From a bacterium (GTDB taxonomy: Bacteria > CAIWAD01): a stretch of DNA of 64,000 nucleotides. The notes beneath the pieces were generated by a model. The model made no database searches. It worked only from the letters and a program-made list of their open reading frames with translations, and was not told the DNA's origin. The translations under genes were made by a program, and so were the position numbers. Positions 28,133 to 37,625 of this stretch are shown piece by piece. Numbering within the stretch: the stretch's first letter is position 1; each line of letters opens with the position of its first letter. The DNA lies in NCBI GenBank assembly GCA_030429345.1, contig JAUIFJ010000009.1, forward strand, positions 1 to 64,000, in the 5' to 3' direction.

Positions 28133-31057
28133 CTAGAAGCTGAATTGAAATCCTACGATGACTTCGCGCGGACGCGAGTAGTTGGTCGGTGTGATGAACT
28201 GCTCGGCGAAGGTGCTTTCCCAGTCCAGGTTGTAGCCCGCGCGGCCCGTGCGCGCGAAGACGTTGTTCTCGTTCAGGCGGTCGAAGAGGTTCTTGACCTG
28301 GAAGGTCAGCCGGATCCGTTGCCCGCCCGTCCAGCGCTCTAGGTTCAGCCAGCCGTTGAGGTCCATGTTCATGTAGGTCGGCTTGCGTCCGCCGTTCTCG
28401 AGCAGGCCGACGACAATGTCGTCGCTGGCGGGAGTCAGAGTATACGGCAGGCCGCTCCCGTAGGTCCCCAGCAGTCCCATGCCCCAGAGATCCTGGTTCT
28501 GGTAGCGGGCGCTGAGGTTGAGCGTGTGACGCCGGTCCCAGTCCAGGGGCACCAGGTACTTGTTGACCTCGCCTCCGCCCTCCAGGGCGTTCTTGGCGGC
28601 GTCGGCGTTGCTGGCGTTGGCCTTGGCGATCTGCCAGGTGTAGTCGACGCCGGCGCTGAAGCCGCCGCCGAAGTTCTGGTCCAGGGTCACGGCGACTCCC
28701 TGCACCGTACCGAAGTCGCGGTTGGTGAAGATGTAGTACGTGTTCTCCCCGCGCATGGTGATCTTGCGGTCGGAACTGACCAGGTCGCGGATGTCACGGC
28801 TGTAGATGCTGACATCCAGCGAGGCGCTCTCGCCGATCTGCTGCTGCAGGCCGATCTCGTACTGCACCGTGCGCTCGACCTTCAGGTCCGGGTTGCCCAT
28901 GAGCGTATACTGTCCCGTCCACTCGAAGTCCGGGTTGCGGTAGAGCTGTTCGAAGCTGGGCCGCTGGAAGAAATGGCCGTAGCTGAAATGGATCACGCCG
29001 GTGTCGGTGATCGGGTAGGCCACGGCGATGCGCGGACTGAACTGGTACTTGATGGTCGTGTCTACGATGCGCTCGTCCGTCAGGTCGGTCAGATCGTAGG
29101 GCAGGTGCCAGTTGGCGTCGAAGACATCCAGCCGCACGCCCACGTTCAGAGTGATGTCCTGGAACTCCATCTTGTCCTGCAGGTACATGGCGCCTTCCCA
29201 GGGATAGCGCGTATAGATGTCACTGTTCGCGCCCTGGGGTTCGACGATGTTGTTGCCGTCGAAAGAGACGACACGGCGATCGTAGTCCATGACGTGCTGG
29301 CGGGCAATGAACCCTGTCTTGACCAGGTGGATCTTGCCCATCTGCCGCGTCAGGTCGAGCTTGAACTGCCAGGTGCTGGTCCTGCGATAGAAGTGCTCGT
29401 TCTCCGTGCCGCCGATATTCGCCGTGCCCACGTATACGGCGTCGTCATCGTAGGTGCCGCTGTTCCAGTTGATGCCGCCGAAATCGTAGTAGTAGAATCC
29501 GCTGCGCGTGACATCTTCCGTGTTCCGGTAGCGCGGATCCATGATGTCGTCGTAGAGCTTGTGGTTGTAGGTGCTGAGCACGTTGGAGGCGCTGGCGTCG
29601 AGGAAGGTGTTGTCGCCGAAGACCTTGTTCCATTTCAGGCTGACGTTCTGCTGGCGGCTGTAGCGGTTGAGCCGCCCGTCCGGCGTGTAGCGCCAGGCTT
29701 CGGCGTACTCGCGGTAGGAGCGCTCGCTGACGATGTAGTTCATGCGGAACTTGCTGGTCGGCGTGTGCTCCCAGGTCAGCTTGAACTGGCCGCTGCGCTT
29801 GAGCTCCGAATTCATGCGGACGTTCTCGGCGCCGTCCTTGTCGCCGCTGGAGCGCTCGTAGAGCTCCTGCGAACGCTCGATGGCGATCTGTCCGAACTCA
29901 CGCCAGGCCGCCCGGTCCTCGTCGGTCTGGGGCGGATAATTGTAGGTCCCGATGTACTCGTCGAAGAGCAGCTGCTCCAGATACTCGTCGAAGGCGAAGA
30001 TGTAGTACTCGTCCTCGTCCACTTCCAGCTCGCCGATGCCCAGCAGCGTCTCGGTGTTGAAGACGCGCGACTCGTTGCCGGTCACGGGGTGCTGGATCAC
30101 GAAGTAGCTTTCCTGGGGCGAGAAGAGATCGACTCCCTCGTACCAGCCCTCGTTGGCGAAATAGCGGCCGGTGCCGCTGAAGCTCAGCGAGGGAACCCCC
30201 GGGATCGGGCCGCTCAGCGAGAACTCCAGGTTGCGCAGGTTGAGCGGGTCCAGCTCGTCGATGTTCATGAACTGCTCGGTGTGATTCGAGAAGTAGTCCC
30301 CCGAATACATGCTGACGCTGCCCTCGAGCTTCTCGCCGCCGTCCTTCGTCACCGTGTTGACCACGCCGCTCATCGCCTGGCCGTACTCGGCGTTGAAGGT
30401 GCCGCTGATCACCTGCAGCTCCTGCACCATCGAGACCTGCACGTCGACGCCGCGGCCGCCGTCGTATACATCCGTCACCGGAATGCCGTCGACCAGGTAG
30501 AGCACCTCGCCGCTTCGGCCGCCGCGGAAGTGGCCGTCGACGACGCCGGCCTGCACCTGGACCACCTCGTTCAGTTCGGTCACCGGCATGCTGGACAGCT
30601 CCTCGCTGCCCACGTAGCTCGCGCTGAAGGTCTGGTCCACCTGCACCAGCGGGCGCTCGGCAGTGATCGTGATCACCTCGCCCTCGATGGCGCTGGTCTG
30701 CATCACGACATCGTGCCGGCTGGTCAGATCGACGCTGACCACCACCTGCTCGACGAAGGTTCTCGAATAGCCCACCGAACTGAACTCGAGCACATAGATG
30801 CCCGGCGAGATGTTCGAAAGGATGTAATCCCCTTCGAAGTCGGAGGCCGCGCCGCGCCGCGTGTTGTAGGGCGCGAGATCGGCAGGAGTGGCGGTCTCCA
30901 GCACCAGGTTGGAAGGCGTCTCGAGCAGGATCACGTTGACGCCGGGCAGCGGCTCGCCGCTCGTGTCCGTGATCGTTCCGGTGATCTTGCCGGTGATGCC
31001 CGCCTGGGCGGCCGCGGCCAGGCCCAGCAGCAGGGCCAGAAGGGTTCTGTTTCTCAT
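28133..31057 (-). CDS. TonB-dependent receptor with N-terminal carboxypeptidase-regulatory-like domain
   Basis: 974 aa from the ATG at 31057, which overlaps the msmX stop; the track ORF starts too early. Signal peptide to about residue 20; CarboxypepD_reg domain about 22-110 (GKITGTITDTSGEPLPGVNV...); plug domain about 125-260 with YLVDGIPVTDVYDGG and VQELQVISGTFNAEYGQAMSGVVN; a 22-strand-type barrel to the terminal GFQFSF. It imports a bulky ligand across the outer membrane with TonB energy. Its operon partners (MalEF, MalG, MsmX) point to oligosaccharides, probably alpha-glucans, as ligand; the link is contextual. Confidence 0.93.
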   Translation of the reverse strand: MRNRTLLALLLGLAAAAQAGITGKITGTITDTSGEPLPGVNVILLETPSNLVLETATPADLAPYNTRRGAASDFEGDYILSNISPGIYVLEFSSVGYSRTFVEQVVVSVDLTSRHDVVMQTSAIEGEVITITAERPLVQVDQTFSASYVGSEELSSMPVTELNEVVQVQAGVVDGHFRGGRSGEVLYLVDGIPVTDVYDGGRGVDVQVSMVQELQVISGTFNAEYGQAMSGVVNTVTKDGGEKLEGSVSMYSGDYFSNHTEQFMNIDELDPLNLRNLEFSLSGPIPGVPSLSFSGTGRYFANEGWYEGVDLFSPQESYFVIQHPVTGNESRVFNTETLLGIGELEVDEDEYYIFAFDEYLEQLLFDEYIGTYNYPPQTDEDRAAWREFGQIAIERSQELYERSSGDKDGAENVRMNSELKRSGQFKLTWEHTPTSKFRMNYIVSERSYREYAEAWRYTPDGRLNRYSRQQNVSLKWNKVFGDNTFLDASASNVLSTYNHKLYDDIMDPRYRNTEDVTRSGFYYYDFGGINWNSGTYDDDAVYVGTANIGGTENEHFYRRTSTWQFKLDLTRQMGKIHLVKTGFIARQHVMDYDRRVVSFDGNNIVEPQGANSDIYTRYPWEGAMYLQDKMEFQDITLNVGVRLDVFDANWHLPYDLTDLTDERIVDTTIKYQFSPRIAVAYPITDTGVIHFSYGHFFQRPSFEQLYRNPDFEWTGQYTLMGNPDLKVERTVQYEIGLQQQIGESASLDVSIYSRDIRDLVSSDRKITMRGENTYYIFTNRDFGTVQGVAVTLDQNFGGGFSAGVDYTWQIAKANASNADAAKNALEGGGEVNKYLVPLDWDRRHTLNLSARYQNQDLWGMGLLGTYGSGLPYTLTPASDDIVVGLLENGGRKPTYMNMDLNGWLNLERWTGGQRIRLTFQVKNLFDRLNENNVFARTGRAGYNLDWESTFAEQFITPTNYSRPREVIVGFQFSF

Positions 31058-32148
31058 GCTTCCGCATTCCCCGTTGTTTTCGTCTCTTCCGTCAGCAGGC
31101 GCGCGCCCCCTTCGCCGGGTGCGAAGAAATGCCAGCTGCTGCTGCGGGCGTAGAGCGTGACCGCTTCGCCCGGCCGGCCGGGGAAGTCCGCGGACAGGCG
31201 CGCCACGCCCGTCTGCGTTCCCAGCCTGAAGTAGGCCATGGTCTCGTGGCCCATGTGTTCCACCACTTCCAGTTCCGCCTCGCCCAGGCAAGCGCCGCCC
31301 GGCTGGACCTGCAGGTCCTCGGGGCGGATGCCGAGCACGGCCGGCCCTTCCGGCAGGCTCTCGTCGGCAGGGCAGGCGATGCCCTCGCAGCTGAAGCGCC
31401 CGCGCACCAGGCTTCCCTCGAAGAAGTTCATTGCCGGGCTGCCGATGAAGCCGGCGACGAAGCGGTTGACCGGGCTGTCGTACAGATTCATCGGCGAATC
31501 GACCTGCTGGATCACGCCGTCCTTCATTACCACGATGCGGTCGCCCAGGGTCATCGCCTCCACCTGGTCGTGTGTCACATAGACCATCGTCGTCTTCAGG
31601 CGCTTGTGCAGGCGGGCGATCTCCGTGCGCATCTGCACGCGCAGCTTGGCGTCCAGGTTCGAGAGCGGCTCGTCGAAGAGGAAGACCTTCGGATCACGAA
31701 CGATCGCCCGTCCCAGGGCGATGCGCTGCCGCTGGCCGCCGCTCAACTCGCGCGGCCGGCGATCGAGCAGGTGCTCGATGCTCAGCGAGCGGGCCGCTTC
31801 CGTGATCCGCCGCTCGATCTCGTCCTTCGGCATGCGCCGCAGCTTGAGGCCGAAGGCCAGGTTCTCGCGGTTCGACATGTGCGGGTAGAGGGCGTAGTTC
31901 TGGAAGACCATGGCGATGTCGCGGTCGGCGGGGGCCATCTCGTTGACCACCGTGCCGTCGATCTCGATGGAGCCCTCGCTGATCTCTTCCAGCCCGGCGA
32001 TCATCCGCAGGGTGGTCGTCTTGCCGCAGCCGGAAGGGCCGACGAGCACGACGAACTCGCCCTCGCGGATCTCCAGGTTGGCCTGGTTGACGGCGCGGAA
32101 GCCGTTGGGGTAGACCTTGTCCAGGTCGCTCAACCGCAGGAAAGACAT
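31054..32148 (-). CDS. Sugar ABC transporter ATPase, MsmX/MalK/UgpC type
   Basis: 364 aa. Walker A GPSGCGKTT (about 37-45), Q-loop FQNYALYPHM, signature LSGGQRQR (about 134), Walker B VFLFDEPLSNLDAK, H-loop VTHDQVEAMT, and a C-terminal OB/TOBE domain (about 235-364) with GIRPEDLQV. This is the CUT1-family ATPase that powers oligosaccharide importers. It follows malG by one base and overlaps the TonB receptor start (ATGA). Confidence 0.95.
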   Translation of the reverse strand: MSFLRLSDLDKVYPNGFRAVNQANLEIREGEFVVLVGPSGCGKTTTLRMIAGLEEISEGSIEIDGTVVNEMAPADRDIAMVFQNYALYPHMSNRENLAFGLKLRRMPKDEIERRITEAARSLSIEHLLDRRPRELSGGQRQRIALGRAIVRDPKVFLFDEPLSNLDAKLRVQMRTEIARLHKRLKTTMVYVTHDQVEAMTLGDRIVVMKDGVIQQVDSPMNLYDSPVNRFVAGFIGSPAMNFFEGSLVRGRFSCEGIACPADESLPEGPAVLGIRPEDLQVQPGGACLGEAELEVVEHMGHETMAYFRLGTQTGVARLSADFPGRPGEAVTLYARSSSWHFFAPGEGGARLLTEETKTTGNAEA

Positions 32149-32149
32149 G

Positions 32150-32980
32150 CTACTCCTTGACGCTGCCCAGGGTCAGGCCGGACACCAGGTACCGGCTCAA
32201 CGAGACGAAGACGATGACGACGGGAATGCTGACCAGGATCGAGGCGGCGGCGTAGAGCCCCCACTCCGTCGACATGCTGGCCTGGAAGCTCTTCAACCCC
32301 AGCGGCAGGGTGAACATTTCCCGCTCCTGCAGCACCTGGGCGGCAACGATGTACTCCGACCAGGCCGTCATGAAACTGAAAAGGGCCGTGATCACCAGGC
32401 CCGGCAGGGCCAGGGGAAGGATCACGAGCCGGAAGGCCTGGAAGCGGCTGCAGCCGTCGATGCGGGCCGCCTCCTCCAGGCTCGGCGGAATCGTGTCGTA
32501 GAAGCCCTTCATCTGCCACACGCAGAAGGGCAGGGCCGTCGCCGTGTAGAAGATCATCAGGCCGATGAAGGTGTTGACCAGGTGCAGCTTGGCGATCAGG
32601 ATGTAGAGCGGCAGCAGCAGCATGGTCGCCGGGAACATCTGAGTGGTCAGGATGGCCAGCATGCTGAACTCGCGGCCGACGAAGCGGAAGCGGCTGAAGG
32701 CGTATCCGCCCACCGAAGCGAGCACGACGCCGGTCAGTGTGACAAGCACGCTGACCAGCAGGCTGTTGCCGAGCCAGGTCAGGAAGGGCTGCTCGGTGAA
32801 GAGCTGCACGTAGGAGGCGATCGTTGCATTGTCCGGAATCAGCGAAAGATCCGTCGAGCGCAGGCGGTTGCCCGGCCGCAGGGAGATCGAGAGCACATTC
32901 AGCACCGGGTAGACGGCGATGCCCACAAAGAGCAGCAGCACCAGGTGCCGCACGGCTGTCAGCAGGCGCGGCTCTCTCAT
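32150..32980 (-). CDS. malG: Sugar ABC transporter permease, MalG type
   Basis: 276 aa from the ATG at 32980, which overlaps the MalE-MalF stop. Six membrane helices; the EAA coupling loop reads EEAARIDGCSRFQAFRLVILPLALP. Ends with the CUT1-typical QRYLVSGLTxGSVKE-like tail (SRYLVSGLTLGSVKE), as in E. coli MalG. It forms the channel with the MalF half of the fusion protein and with MsmX dimers. Confidence 0.94.
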   Translation of the reverse strand: MREPRLLTAVRHLVLLLFVGIAVYPVLNVLSISLRPGNRLRSTDLSLIPDNATIASYVQLFTEQPFLTWLGNSLLVSVLVTLTGVVLASVGGYAFSRFRFVGREFSMLAILTTQMFPATMLLLPLYILIAKLHLVNTFIGLMIFYTATALPFCVWQMKGFYDTIPPSLEEAARIDGCSRFQAFRLVILPLALPGLVITALFSFMTAWSEYIVAAQVLQEREMFTLPLGLKSFQASMSTEWGLYAAASILVSIPVVIVFVSLSRYLVSGLTLGSVKE

Positions 32981-35211
32981 CCGTATACACTCTGTGTGGC
33001 CCGGCCCTTCTTGAGGAAGCCGATGGAGAAGATGGCCAGCAGGAAGAAGATCACCATGCTCAGCGCGGCGCCGTAGCCATAGCGGTAGAGGTTGAAGACC
33101 GCCTTGTAGACATAGGAGACCAGGATGTGCGTCTGGTCGCTGGGTTCGCCGCCATTGGAGACCAGCCAGACCACGTTCAGGTTGTTGAAGGTCCAGATGG
33201 CGCCCAGGGTCACCGCCGGCAGCAGCACGGGCTTGAGCAGCGGCAGCGTGATGCTGAAGAACTGCCTCCCGCGTGAAGCGCCGTCCACACGGGCGGCCTC
33301 GTAGAGTTCCTGCGGAATGCCCTGCATGCCGCCCAGGGCGATCACCATCATGAAGGGAAAGCCGAGCCAGATGTTGGTCAGGATGCAGGCCAGGAAGGCC
33401 TCGAAAGGCGAACCGAGCCAGTTGACCATGGGCATGTTCAGGTACTGGCTGGCGATCAGGTTGATCGCGCCGTACTCGTAGTCGAACATGCCGCGCCAGG
33501 TCAGCGCCGTGATATAGGCCGGAACGGCCCAGGGAATGATCAGCAGCACGCGATAGATGCTCTTGCCGACAACCGGTCCGTTGAGCATCACGGCCAGCAG
33601 CAGGCCCAGCCCCACGTGGAAGACCAGGTTGACCGCCGTCCAGATGACGGTCTTGAAGAGCACGCTGAAGAAGACCGCCTCGCGGAAGACCTCGATGTAG
33701 TTCTGGAAACCGATCACCTGCCAGTCCTGGAAATGCTTCAGGCTCATGTTGGACAGGCTGAGGATCACATTGTAGACGAAGGGAAAGACGATCGTCAGCA
33801 GCAGGACCAGCAGCGAGGGCAGGATGAAGACATAGGCCAGACGGTTGTGCTTCCAGTCCTTGATCATGTGATGCAGGCTGCGCAGGGCCCAGAACAGGCC
33901 CAGGGCCAGCAGCAGTCCGCCCAGTCCCTTGATCAGCGTGGCTCCCAGCCCGGGCTCCAGCTTCTGGTTCATCTTGCGAATGGAGTCGACGGCGTCGCGC
34001 TGCATCTTCGCCGCGGCCTCGGCGGCCGTGATGCTTCCGCCGAGCAGGGCCTGGTAGCTGGGCCGCATGCTGTCCCAGATGGCGCGCAATTCGGCCACCA
34101 CGGGCATGGCGCGGCCGTTGGCCATCTGGATCGCGGAGGCCTTCAGCGTGGGATCCTCCTGCAGCAGGGGATCGTCGAGCAGCTCCTTGCGGCTGGGCAG
34201 GGTCTTCAGGGACCACATGTATACGCGCTGCACCTCGGCGGAGGTCAGGAAGCGCACGAGCTCCATGGCCTTTCCGGCCTGCTCCTCTTTCGCGTTGATG
34301 TTCAGGCTGTAGCCCTTGGTGGCGACCATCGGCCCCATGGGGATTCCCGTCGAGGCGACCACCGGCAGCGGCACCACTTCGGCGTCGATCTCCGCATTCG
34401 CCAGGTAGTCGCCCCAGCTCCAGTCGCCGTTGATGATCATCGCCGCCTGGCCGTTCTTGAAGAGCGCGTCGGCGGTCTCGTAGTCGCAGTTGGCGGGAAT
34501 CACCTTGTGTTCGTTCTGCAGGGAGAGCACGAGTTCATAGGCGGCGACCGCCTCCGGCGTGTCGAGGGCCGGGGTGGTCGATCCTTCCTCGTCGGTGAAG
34601 ATCCAGGAACCGTGTCCGGTCAGGAAGGGGATCACGAAAAAGGGCTCGACGAAGTTCCAGACCAGGCCGTAGCGCTCGCGGCGCCCGTCGCCGTCCTCGT
34701 CGCGGGTCTGCTCGACCGCCAGCCGGACCAGGTCCTCCGTGGTCTGCGGAGTCTCCTGCAGGAGGTTCCGGTTGATTACGAGAGCCAGGTGGTTGCCGAT
34801 GCGGTCTCCGACCTGCAGCAGCTCCTTGGAGGCGGGATCATTGTTGGAAGGCAGGCGCGTCAGGGCCTGAGGCAGGAACTCTTCCTGCCGGCTTTCGTCG
34901 AACCAGGGACTCATGTCCTGCACAATGCCCATGGTCTGGAAACTGCCGAGCACGTCGGAAGGGCCGTAGATCAGTTCAGGTCCCGTGCCGGCCAGGGCCG
35001 CGGCCTGGAAGCCGCTGCGCAGCTCTTCGGTTTCCTTGTAGAGGGCGCGCACCTGGATTCCGGGATGGGCGTGTTCGAAGAGAGCGATCTGGTCGTCCAG
35101 GATCACGCGCTCGGCGGGAGTCATCTGGTGCCAGATGGTCACCATCCGGTCGGACTCCCGCGGGGAGCAGGCCGCCAGCAGCAGCAGGCTGAACAGGAAG
35201 AGGCGTTTCAA
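32977..35211 (-). CDS. MalE-MalF fusion: lipoprotein solute-binding domain joined to ABC permease
   Basis: 744 aa. I start at TTG 35211 (AGGG seven bases before) because it gives a textbook lipoprotein signal, MKRLFLFSLLLLAAC; the track start 54 bp upstream does not. Residues about 20-400 are a MalE-type binding protein (MVTIWHQMTPAERVILDDQI, KNGQAAMIINGDWSWGDYL, GIPMGPMVATKGYSLNINA). From about residue 430 follow seven or so membrane helices of a MalF-type permease with the EAA motif YEAARVDGASRGRQFFSITLPLLKP. In most bacteria these are separate genes; no stop or frameshift separates them here. The fusion tethers binding protein and channel 1:1. Confidence 0.9.
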   Translation of the reverse strand: MKRLFLFSLLLLAACSPRESDRMVTIWHQMTPAERVILDDQIALFEHAHPGIQVRALYKETEELRSGFQAAALAGTGPELIYGPSDVLGSFQTMGIVQDMSPWFDESRQEEFLPQALTRLPSNNDPASKELLQVGDRIGNHLALVINRNLLQETPQTTEDLVRLAVEQTRDEDGDGRRERYGLVWNFVEPFFVIPFLTGHGSWIFTDEEGSTTPALDTPEAVAAYELVLSLQNEHKVIPANCDYETADALFKNGQAAMIINGDWSWGDYLANAEIDAEVVPLPVVASTGIPMGPMVATKGYSLNINAKEEQAGKAMELVRFLTSAEVQRVYMWSLKTLPSRKELLDDPLLQEDPTLKASAIQMANGRAMPVVAELRAIWDSMRPSYQALLGGSITAAEAAAKMQRDAVDSIRKMNQKLEPGLGATLIKGLGGLLLALGLFWALRSLHHMIKDWKHNRLAYVFILPSLLVLLLTIVFPFVYNVILSLSNMSLKHFQDWQVIGFQNYIEVFREAVFFSVLFKTVIWTAVNLVFHVGLGLLLAVMLNGPVVGKSIYRVLLIIPWAVPAYITALTWRGMFDYEYGAINLIASQYLNMPMVNWLGSPFEAFLACILTNIWLGFPFMMVIALGGMQGIPQELYEAARVDGASRGRQFFSITLPLLKPVLLPAVTLGAIWTFNNLNVVWLVSNGGEPSDQTHILVSYVYKAVFNLYRYGYGAALSMVIFFLLAIFSIGFLKKGRATQSVYG

Positions 35212-35380
35212 TCGATACCCTGAGCCACGCAACGATTGGAATAATGTAAGGAAGCCCAAGCTCAAATTTCGTTGGACAGAAGCCGTGTTTCACTGTAGCC
35301 GCCCGCGTCTTCCGGGTCTCGAAGCGTCTCCTGAAAAAGCGGGGAAGTCGTCGAATCTGTACAAACCCAAGCGACTCCCT

Positions 35381-37603
35381 TTAGTCCAGGGTTCGACCTG
35401 CCGGCTGCTCTTGCATTCTTCCGTATGCCTCCTCGAGCAGACTTTCCGGAATGGACAAGGGCTGTTCGCAGCCTGCCTGCGTGCGGCGCAGCAGATCAAG
35501 GAAGAGGCGGTCCCACATGCGGTCGCCCTCGAAGGCGCGCCGGTCCTGGCCGTACCACCAGAACCAGTCGCTGCCCTGGGCCAGCAGCAGGGCGGTCCCG
35601 GCATCCAGGCCCTCCCGCGGTTGCGGCTGTTCCGGACACCGTTCCGCGGCTTCCGCGCAGCGGGCAAGCCACTCCCAGGCCCGGTTCTCCTCCTCCTCGC
35701 CGATCCAGGTCCGCAGATCCCCGCCGATCCAGCTGCCGGCGGGCAGCCAGTTTTCCCGGCTCACCCGCTCCGGCGACACGGCGTCCACGGAAGCCTCGGC
35801 AGCGGCAAGCCGGGCGGCGCGCCACTCGGAGGGCCGCCAGGTCCGAAAGCGCGGATCCTTGGCGAGCAGGCCGTAGAACTCGTCCAGGAAGCGGTCGGCG
35901 TCGTGGTCGCGGCGGTAGAATTCCCAGGCGTTCTCGCCGTCCAGCACCAGGCAGATCGCCTGGCCCGGCTTCTTCCGGCCCAGGGCCAGCAGGCGATTGG
36001 CCAGGTCGACGGCGGCGGCCTCGCCCGGATAGTGCCGGTAGCGCCAGCCCAGCGCGCGGCTGAGCTCCGTGGCCCTGAGCAGAACCATGCATTCGCCCGT
36101 CGGCAGATCGATCCAGACCTCGCCGCGCTCCACTCCCGGCGTGTCCAGGTCAAAGACCGCGTCGCCGGTGGCGGTCCAGGTTGCGCCCAGCATTTCGAGC
36201 ACGGGCAGGTCGATGGCGCCCTCGCCGGGCCAGAAGCCCTCCGTGGCGAATCCGAAGGCCTTGCGGAACTGCTCCCGGCCCAGCTCCACCTGCCGCCTGG
36301 CCCAGTCCGGCCGGCCGAAGCGAGGCAGCTCGTCCTCCGGCTGGCGGGCGCGGGCGGCTTCGGTGCGGTTCAGCAGGGGCAGGATCGGGTGGGCGAAGGG
36401 CGTCGTCGCCAGTTCGACCTGCGGCCCGTGTGACTCGTCACGCGGCGCTCCCAGATCGCGGTGCAGGGGCAGGATCGCCTCCATGAGCAGGCCGCTTTCG
36501 TAGACGAGACGCTCGCGAACCCCGGGCTCCGCCGAAGGAATGCGCCAGCGCCCTTCGGGCAGGGCCTCGACCAGCTCGTGGAAGCCTGTGTGACGTCCCC
36601 CGGGCAGGGGCACGGCCTCGCGCAGCAGGATCGGATCACACCAGGCCAGGGTGAAGGCCGCCAGCAGCAGTTCCGCCTCGGCCGCGTCCGGGGAGTGGCC
36701 GCCGCGAATGCGTGTGACGAGCTCCTCGTACTGCGGGAAACGGGCCAGCAGCTCCGGGGAGATGCTCAGGCAGGACCAGGCCCCTTTCCAGAGACGCTCG
36801 GCCTGCAGGGAATCGGCGGGATCCACCGTGTGCTGCAGCAGCAGGTCGACCCAGGGATCCGTGCGCCCGCCCCAGGTCTCACGAAAGCCCTGCGTGACGC
36901 CTCTTTCCTCGTGATCCAGAAAGGGCACCAGCCGTTCCAGGTAGTGCCGCTGCAGCTGGAAGAGCAGGGTGCCGGAAAAGCTCAGGCAGGCCTGGACCGT
37001 CGGCTGGCGCTGCAGGCGCAGGCCCATGTCGAAGTAGTCCTTGGTCGCGTGCAGGCGCACCCAGGGTCCGAGCAGCTCGTCGCGGACGGGGTCGCCCATG
37101 TAGGGCTGGTGATGCTGCCAGATCAGGACCAGGTTGACGGGCTGCAGCACGGAATCCCCGTCGAGCGGCAGCGTGTCCGGCACTTCGGCTCGTTGCTCGA
37201 GACGGCCGTCGGCGTGTTTCCAGAAAACCGAGTTGCGTCCGCCGTCCCCGGCGACGCTTAGTGCCGGATTGTCCGGGTCCGTGATCCACTGTCCGTCGAC
37301 GATGAACTTGTACTCGTGCAGGCCGCTGTCCAGGGCAAGACGCAAGCGCCAGGCACCCTCGTGCTCTTCCATGGGGAGGGGCGCCGTGCCCCAGCGGCTG
37401 AAGGCGCCGGCCAGCAGGACCTCGCCGGCCCGCGGACGCTCGAGTTCGAAGAGCACGCTGTCCGGGCCTGCGGGTGCAATACGCGCTTCAGCCGGAAGAG
37501 CCGGAAGCGCCAGGAAAAGGCATACGGCAAGTTGCCGGCCAGCACCAGTCAATGTGGATCGTTGCCGATTCCTGAGGTGTGACAGCAGCAGAGGGAGAAT
37601 CAC
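35381..37603 (-). CDS. Secreted GH57-family glycoside hydrolase with CBM48-like N-terminal domain
   Basis: About 740 aa if started at GTG 37603 (AAGGAG upstream); the track start lies inside the neighbouring gene. Signal-like helix LAVCLFLALPALPAEA. Residues about 50-125 form an AMPK/CBM48 module (VLLAGAFSRWGTAPLPMEEH...LHEYKFIVDGQWITDPDN). The GH57 barrel follows: NLVLIWQHHQPYMG (about 163), GFWPGEGAIDLPVLEMLG (about 458, likely nucleophile region) and CLVLDGENAWEFY (about 553). GH57 enzymes hydrolyse or rearrange alpha-1,4/1,6-glucans. It lies 22 bp downstream of the acetyltransferase gene and upstream of the malEF operon. Confidence 0.85.
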   Translation of the reverse strand: MILPLLLSHLRNRQRSTLTGAGRQLAVCLFLALPALPAEARIAPAGPDSVLFELERPRAGEVLLAGAFSRWGTAPLPMEEHEGAWRLRLALDSGLHEYKFIVDGQWITDPDNPALSVAGDGGRNSVFWKHADGRLEQRAEVPDTLPLDGDSVLQPVNLVLIWQHHQPYMGDPVRDELLGPWVRLHATKDYFDMGLRLQRQPTVQACLSFSGTLLFQLQRHYLERLVPFLDHEERGVTQGFRETWGGRTDPWVDLLLQHTVDPADSLQAERLWKGAWSCLSISPELLARFPQYEELVTRIRGGHSPDAAEAELLLAAFTLAWCDPILLREAVPLPGGRHTGFHELVEALPEGRWRIPSAEPGVRERLVYESGLLMEAILPLHRDLGAPRDESHGPQVELATTPFAHPILPLLNRTEAARARQPEDELPRFGRPDWARRQVELGREQFRKAFGFATEGFWPGEGAIDLPVLEMLGATWTATGDAVFDLDTPGVERGEVWIDLPTGECMVLLRATELSRALGWRYRHYPGEAAAVDLANRLLALGRKKPGQAICLVLDGENAWEFYRRDHDADRFLDEFYGLLAKDPRFRTWRPSEWRAARLAAAEASVDAVSPERVSRENWLPAGSWIGGDLRTWIGEEEENRAWEWLARCAEAAERCPEQPQPREGLDAGTALLLAQGSDWFWWYGQDRRAFEGDRMWDRLFLDLLRRTQAGCEQPLSIPESLLEEAYGRMQEQPAGRTLD

Positions 37604-37625
37604 CGGCACCCACTCCTTCCGACAG

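Noticed and set aside
28526-31153. 875-aa plus-strand ORF opposite the TonB receptor
   Set aside because: Mirror ORF; composition (V, H, A, D) is typical of antisense reading; the receptor frame has clear plug and barrel features.
32150-34216. Track ORF of 688 aa that would extend MalG upstream
   Set aside because: The upstream half is an off-frame reading of malEF; MalG starts at ATG 32980.
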